Assembly (NCBI GenBank): GCA_044360305.1
Contig: JBIKKQ010000057.1
Span: forward strand, 1-18,165
DNA length: 18,165 nt
DNA from: QWPN01 sp044360305
GTDB lineage: Bacteria > Planctomycetota > Planctomycetia > Pirellulales > UBA1268
Direction: 5' to 3'
The stretch's first letter is position 1. Each line of letters starts with the position of its first letter. The translations under genes were made by a program, and so were the position numbers. Shown here in pieces: positions 14,245 to 18,165 of this stretch. The notes under the pieces were generated by a model, which was not told the origin of the DNA, ran no database searches, and saw only the letters and a program-made list of their open reading frames with translations.

Positions 14245-17200
14245 TCAGTACGGCCTGATCAGGGCCGAAGCAGCCGACCACGGGCCTTGGCCGGAGGCAT
14301 TTCGAGCGGCCACGCGGAAGAAGTAGCCGAGCCGACTGGTGAGCGTCGTGATCCGCGCCGTCGTCACGTTGCCCACGGTGAGCGGCAGCGTGGTCCACTT
14401 GGCGGTGCTGGAGTTCGCCCGGTATTGGATGACGTAGCCCGTCACCGGCGACTGCACCGAGGAGGGTGCCGCGACCCAGTTGAGCGTGATCACGCCGGCC
14501 GAACCGCGGCCGGTGACGGCGGTCGGCGCCACCGCGGGCAGCACCACCGGCGTCAGGCCCAGGGTGCCGTCCGTGAACACGCCGACCCCGTCGGCATTCA
14601 CCGCCGCCACGCGGAACAGGTAGCGGGTGCCATTGGTCAGGCCGGTGACGCTGGCGGTCGTGGCCGCGGACACGGCGTCCGTGAACGTGGTCCACGATGA
14701 GCCGGCGACGTCGGTCCGGAACTGGATCACGTAGTCGGTGATCGGCTTCGGCGACGTGCCGGCCGTCCACGTCAGGTTCACAAGGCCGCTCCCCACGGTC
14801 CCGGTCAGGCCCGTCGGCGCGGCCGCCTGAACGAACGGCACCACCGGGCCCGCCTGCGTGGGTGCGGAATTGCCCGCCGCGTTCACCGCCCGGACACGGA
14901 CGTAGTAGGTGACGCCGTTGGTCAGGCCCGTGATCGCCGCCGACGTCGCCGTCGAGACGCCGTCCTTGAACAGGACGAACGGGCCGGTCGGACTGGTGCT
15001 GTAGTTGACGAGGTAGTCCGTGATCGCCGCGCCGCCGTTCGACCCAGGCGGATTCCATGTGACCTCGATCCGCCCGTTGGCCCCAGTGGCCACGACGTTG
15101 GTCACCTGGCCGGGCACGGTTCGGGGCGTGATCGGTCCGGCCTCGGCGGAAACCGAACCGGTCCCGGCTGCGTTCGTGGCCGACACCCGGAAGAGATAGG
15201 CAGTGCCGTTGGTCAGGCCGGTGACCGTCGCCGACGTGCCAGTCCCCGTGCCGTCGGGGAACGTGGCCCACGACGAGCCGACGAGGTTCGTCCGGTACTC
15301 CACCACGTAATCCGTGATCGCACTGCCACCGTCCGTGCCGGGCACGGTCCACGTCAGGCCGACCTGGCCGTTTCGCGGCGTCCCGAGGAGCGCCGTCGGC
15401 ACCCCCGGCACCGTCCGCGGCGTGAGCGGTCCTGCCTCGGCCGACGCGGCTCCGGTGCCGACCGAGTTCACCGCCGACACACGGAACAGGTAGGCGGTGC
15501 CGTTCGTCAGACCAGTCACGGTTGCCGAAGCCGTCGTCGAAGTGCCGTCGGCGAACGTGCTCCACGTCGCGGCCGCCGTCGTCTTGTACTCCACGACGTA
15601 GTCGGTGATGGTCGCCCCATTGGCGGCCGGCACGTTCCACGACAGCGCCACTTGGGCGTTGCCGACCACGCCAGCCAAGCCGCTCGGGGCGGACGGCGCC
15701 GCCCGCGGCGTCTCCGTCACCTCGTTCGAGTAGGCGCCGAGGCCGACACTGTTGTTGGCGGCCACTCGGAACATATAGGCGATGCCGTTCGTCAGGCCCG
15801 TCACCGTGGCCGACGTCGTCGTCGACGTCCCGTCGGCGAACACCGTCCAGGTCGCGGCCACCGTGGTCTTGTACTCCACCACGTAGTCCGTGATCGCCGC
15901 CCCGCCGTTCGACGACGGAACCGTCCACGACAACCCGACCGACCCGTTGCCGAACGTCGCCAGCAGCCCCGTCGGCGCCGAGGCGGGCATGGCCGGGGTA
16001 TACGGCCCGGCGACGGCGGATGCGGTGCCGGTGCCGACCGAGTTCACCGCCGACACGCGGAACAGGTAATCGGTGCCATTCGTGAGCCCGGTGACCGTTG
16101 CCGTTGTGCCCGTAGACGTGCCGTCAGGGAACGTCGTCCAGGTCAAGGCGGCGGTCGTCTTGTACTCGACCACGTAGTCCGTGATGGCGGCGCCGCCATT
16201 GTTGCCGGGCACCGTCCAACTGAGCGCCACCTGCGCGTTGCCGGCCGTGCCCGACAGGTTCGTCGGTGCCGCGGGCACGGCCCGGGGCGTCTCGGTCACC
16301 TCGGTTGAATACTTCCCCGTGCCGAAGTTGTTCACCGCCGCAACGCGGAACCGATAGGCCGTACCGTTGGTGAGCCCGGTCACGGTCGTGGCCGCCGCGG
16401 TGCCGACCCCGTCGTTGAATGTCTGCCACGACGAGCCGACGACGTCGGTCCGGTACTGCACGACATAATCGCTGATTGGCGCATCTACGGGCGCGTCCGG
16501 CGCCGTCCACGTCAGGTCCACCGACCCGTCGCCGAACGCCGCCGCCAGGTTCGTAGGCGAAGGGAGGCCGATCAGCGAGACCGTGAACGTCGTGCTGCCG
16601 TTGGGATTGTTGTTCAGCAGCGTGTTGTTTGCCAGGTCGGTGAGGTATCCGTCCTGGCCGGACGTCGCCGGCCGCGTCGTGGCGCGGATCTCGTATTCGC
16701 CAAGCGCGAATGCCGAGGGCGACTCGAACACGACCCGGTTCGTGCTCTCCAGATACCGGAACACGTAGTCGGTTCCTTCCACCAGCGTCGTGCCGTCACG
16801 CACGATGGTGAACGCCTGCTTCACGACGGTCGTCTTGTCGATCCCCACGCCGCTGTCGTTGAGCTGGAGAATGAACTTGGCCATGCCGGTCGCCGCGCTG
16901 CCCGAGAGCGAGACGCTGTTGACCGCGGGATCGCCGTCCGTGAGCCCCTGGTCGAGCGGATCGGCCAGCGTCAGCCAGGGCTGCACGAAATCGACGCGGT
17001 CGACGGCGCCCAGGTCCTTGAACACGTTGCTTCCCAGGCCCGGCGGGCTCGCCTGACCGGGGTCGTCAGACCGCAGTTGTCCGAACAGGTCGCGGCTTGG
17101 GGCGATGATCGGCGACTGCGGCAGGCCGAGCGGCTGCGTGACGGCGACGTAGGCCGGCCGATCCTGGAGCACGTCGAGCGCGGTGTCGATGATCGGCGCC

Positions 17201-18165
17201 TTGGCCACGGGATAGAAGTTGCCGCGGGCGGCGTTTACGAACGGGTCGGTCGCGAGCGTCACCGCGTTCTGTCCCGCCACGCCGACCGTCTTCGTGTCGG
17301 AGAACGCCGAGAATCCGACGACGGTGCCGGCGGCGGACGTGGCATCGACCTCGATGCCGGTGGCAAGGCTGGCGAACACGTTGTTGAGCAGGGTCGGCGC
17401 GGCGTTGTCGGTCACCTGGACGCCCACCGTGCGGAAGGCGAAGGTCAGCGCGACGCCGGTCCCGGCCGCAGTCGCCGGACGCGTCAGCGTGACCTGCGTC
17501 GATGAGTCGATCGACGCGATCCGCGTGTCGGCCGGGATGCCCGTCCCGGTGACCACCATGCCGGCCCACATCCCATCGGTCCGCGGCACGGTGACGACCG
17601 ACGAGTTGGCGATCGTCGTGCCGTTGACATTCACCGTAACGCCGCCATGGATCGTGTTGTTCACGATCCGACCATAGGGCACCGGTGCGGCCAGGCCCGC
17701 ACTCGGATCGCCGCTGAAGAGAATGGCCGCCTCGCGGTGCGTGCTGGCGACGACGTTGTTGGCCACGACCACTCCGGGCACGAGCCGGCTCGCGTTGAGC
17801 ACCGGCGTGTTCTTCACGGCGCCCATCGTGCTCGCCCCGGTGGCCGCGTCGCGGGCCGCGGCGTCGATGCGGATGCCGAACTGGTCGGCATGCGCGATGA
17901 CGTTGCCCTCGATGATGAACTGCCCCTGGCCGCGAGGGGTGGTTTCGTCACCGCGAAGGTTTTGCCCCGGCGTCACGCCCGCGTAACCGGCGCCCGAATG
18001 GGCGCTGCCACGGATGAGTTCCGCATTCGTGTCGACGACGTTGTCCGGCTCCACGCTGGCGGGATTTCCCAGGATCTGGACCGCGCCGCTGGTCGCGCTG
18101 GAAAGCACGCCGTATTCCTTGCCGCGCCTGATCTCGAGCTGGTAGGCGCCCTGCAGATTCTGCTG
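14245..18165 (-). CDS. Giant extracellular protein: parallel beta-helix region plus eight FN3 domains (partial, N-terminus off the right edge)
   Basis: The frame is open to the window edge (1306 residues visible); a GTG at 18108 is not the true start, because GAYQLEIRRGKEYG before it looks like coding sequence. Residues 1 to about 380 show right-handed beta-helix turns: GQFIIEGNVIAHADQFGIRIDA, VVANNVVASTHREAAILFSG, GRIVNNTIHGG and APTLLNNVFASLATGIEVDA. A module with GMVVTGTGIPADTRIASI and STQVTLTRPATAAGTG is inserted between turns (about 170-240). About 392-530 is an Ig-like domain (FVQPWLTLADPLDQG, then EGTDYVFRYL and ALGEYEIRATT). Residues 534-1306 are eight FN3 domains with the core ITDYVVEYKT and TGLTNGTAYLFRVSAVN. 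The chain ends in ALIRPY, with no LPXTG, PEP-CTERM or dockerin-type ending. It is probably a secreted or surface-attached polysaccharide-binding or adhesion protein. No catalytic motif is recognised. Confidence 0.9.
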   Translation of the reverse strand, partial: QQNLQGAYQLEIRRGKEYGVLSSATSGAVQILGNPASVEPDNVVDTNAELIRGSAHSGAGYAGVTPGQNLRGDETTPRGQGQFIIEGNVIAHADQFGIRIDAAARDAATGASTMGAVKNTPVLNASRLVPGVVVANNVVASTHREAAILFSGDPSAGLAAPVPYGRIVNNTIHGGVTVNVNGTTIANSSVVTVPRTDGMWAGMVVTGTGIPADTRIASIDSSTQVTLTRPATAAGTGVALTFAFRTVGVQVTDNAAPTLLNNVFASLATGIEVDATSAAGTVVGFSAFSDTKTVGVAGQNAVTLATDPFVNAARGNFYPVAKAPIIDTALDVLQDRPAYVAVTQPLGLPQSPIIAPSRDLFGQLRSDDPGQASPPGLGSNVFKDLGAVDRVDFVQPWLTLADPLDQGLTDGDPAVNSVSLSGSAATGMAKFILQLNDSGVGIDKTTVVKQAFTIVRDGTTLVEGTDYVFRYLESTNRVVFESPSAFALGEYEIRATTRPATSGQDGYLTDLANNTLLNNNPNGSTTFTVSLIGLPSPTNLAAAFGDGSVDLTWTAPDAPVDAPISDYVVQYRTDVVGSSWQTFNDGVGTAAATTVTGLTNGTAYRFRVAAVNNFGTGKYSTEVTETPRAVPAAPTNLSGTAGNAQVALSWTVPGNNGGAAITDYVVEYKTTAALTWTTFPDGTSTGTTATVTGLTNGTDYLFRVSAVNSVGTGTASAVAGPYTPAMPASAPTGLLATFGNGSVGLSWTVPSSNGGAAITDYVVEYKTTVAATWTVFADGTSTTTSATVTGLTNGIAYMFRVAANNSVGLGAYSNEVTETPRAAPSAPSGLAGVVGNAQVALSWNVPAANGATITDYVVEYKTTAAATWSTFADGTSTTASATVTGLTNGTAYLFRVSAVNSVGTGAASAEAGPLTPRTVPGVPTALLGTPRNGQVGLTWTVPGTDGGSAITDYVVEYRTNLVGSSWATFPDGTGTGTSATVTGLTNGTAYLFRVSATNAAGTGSVSAEAGPITPRTVPGQVTNVVATGANGRIEVTWNPPGSNGGAAITDYLVNYSTSPTGPFVLFKDGVSTATSAAITGLTNGVTYYVRVRAVNAAGNSAPTQAGPVVPFVQAAAPTGLTGTVGSGLVNLTWTAGTSPKPITDYVIQFRTDVAGSSWTTFTDAVSAATTASVTGLTNGTRYLFRVAAVNADGVGVFTDGTLGLTPVVLPAVAPTAVTGRGSAGVITLNWVAAPSSVQSPVTGYVIQYRANSSTAKWTTLPLTVGNVTTARITTLTSRLGYFFRVAARNASGQGPWSAASALIRPY
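14250..16568 (-). repeat. Eight tandem FN3-coding repeats, unit about 285-294 bp
   Basis: Domain borders fall near 16568, 16276, 15988, 15700, 15410, 15118, 14825 and 14537. A near-identical DNA block (consensus GTGCCGTTSGTCAGGCC on the plus strand) recurs at about 14627, 14912, 15203, 15497, 15782, 16073 and 16360, and is lost only in the last domain. Domains 2-4 are the most alike. Confidence 0.88.

Noticed and set aside
14114..17569. Minus-strand frames of 604 and 167 codons within the FN3 gene
   Set aside because: They are shifted readings of the FN3 repeats, made long only because the repeats keep the same frame pattern.

Overview
The window looks like a chromosomal segment of a planctomycete, probably from the Pirellulales side of the phylum, although I cannot place it by search. 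The reasons are very high G+C (about 70% by eye), a BBP7-type outer-membrane beta-barrel protein, a surface protein with a basic leader and an LEPR-like motif (ELLESRAML), a giant beta-helix/FN3 protein, an ECF sigma factor coupled to a membrane-anchored partner, and a double-length UvrA. No insertion sequence, prophage or CRISPR array was seen.

Layout. (1) 1-893, minus: the N-terminal 297 codons of a secreted protein that carries the C...FQLAVWEI signature of Cys-Gln thioester domains; it runs off the left edge. (2) 894-1210: divergent spacer rich in G-tracts, including a run of ten G. (3) 1211-4614, plus: pyrE, then a HEAT/TPR-type exported protein, then an alpha/beta hydrolase joined to it by an ATGA overlap. 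(4) 4541-6264, minus: ECF sigma factor followed through a GTGA overlap by a single-pass membrane protein with a 100-residue Pro-rich tail. The end of this tail overlaps the convergent hydrolase gene by 74 bp. (5) 6339-6411, minus: tRNA-Ala(CGC), with a good sigma-70-type promoter upstream and a strong GC hairpin downstream. (6) 6591-12668, plus: a 2025-residue protein made of two complete UvrA units in one chain. (7) 12607-14013, minus: BBP7-family protein, overlapping the 3' end of uvrA by 62 bp. (8) 14245-18165, minus: C-terminal 1306 residues of a parallel beta-helix protein ending in eight FN3 domains; it runs off the right edge.

How the genes fit together. The two ends of the window encode envelope or extracellular proteins (thioester-type protein, BBP7 porin-like protein, beta-helix/FN3 protein). 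The middle is housekeeping: pyrimidine synthesis, tRNA, nucleotide excision repair, and one sigma/partner signalling pair. No single operon joins these functions. The most unusual items are the asymmetric fused UvrA, which has intact zinc modules and Walker A motifs in both halves but a changed UvrB-binding loop and RGRPP motifs in the linkers; the thioester-type protein in a Gram-negative-like phylum; and the two convergent gene pairs whose coding ends overlap. All functional statements are read from the sequence and remembered family motifs; nothing was searched or folded.
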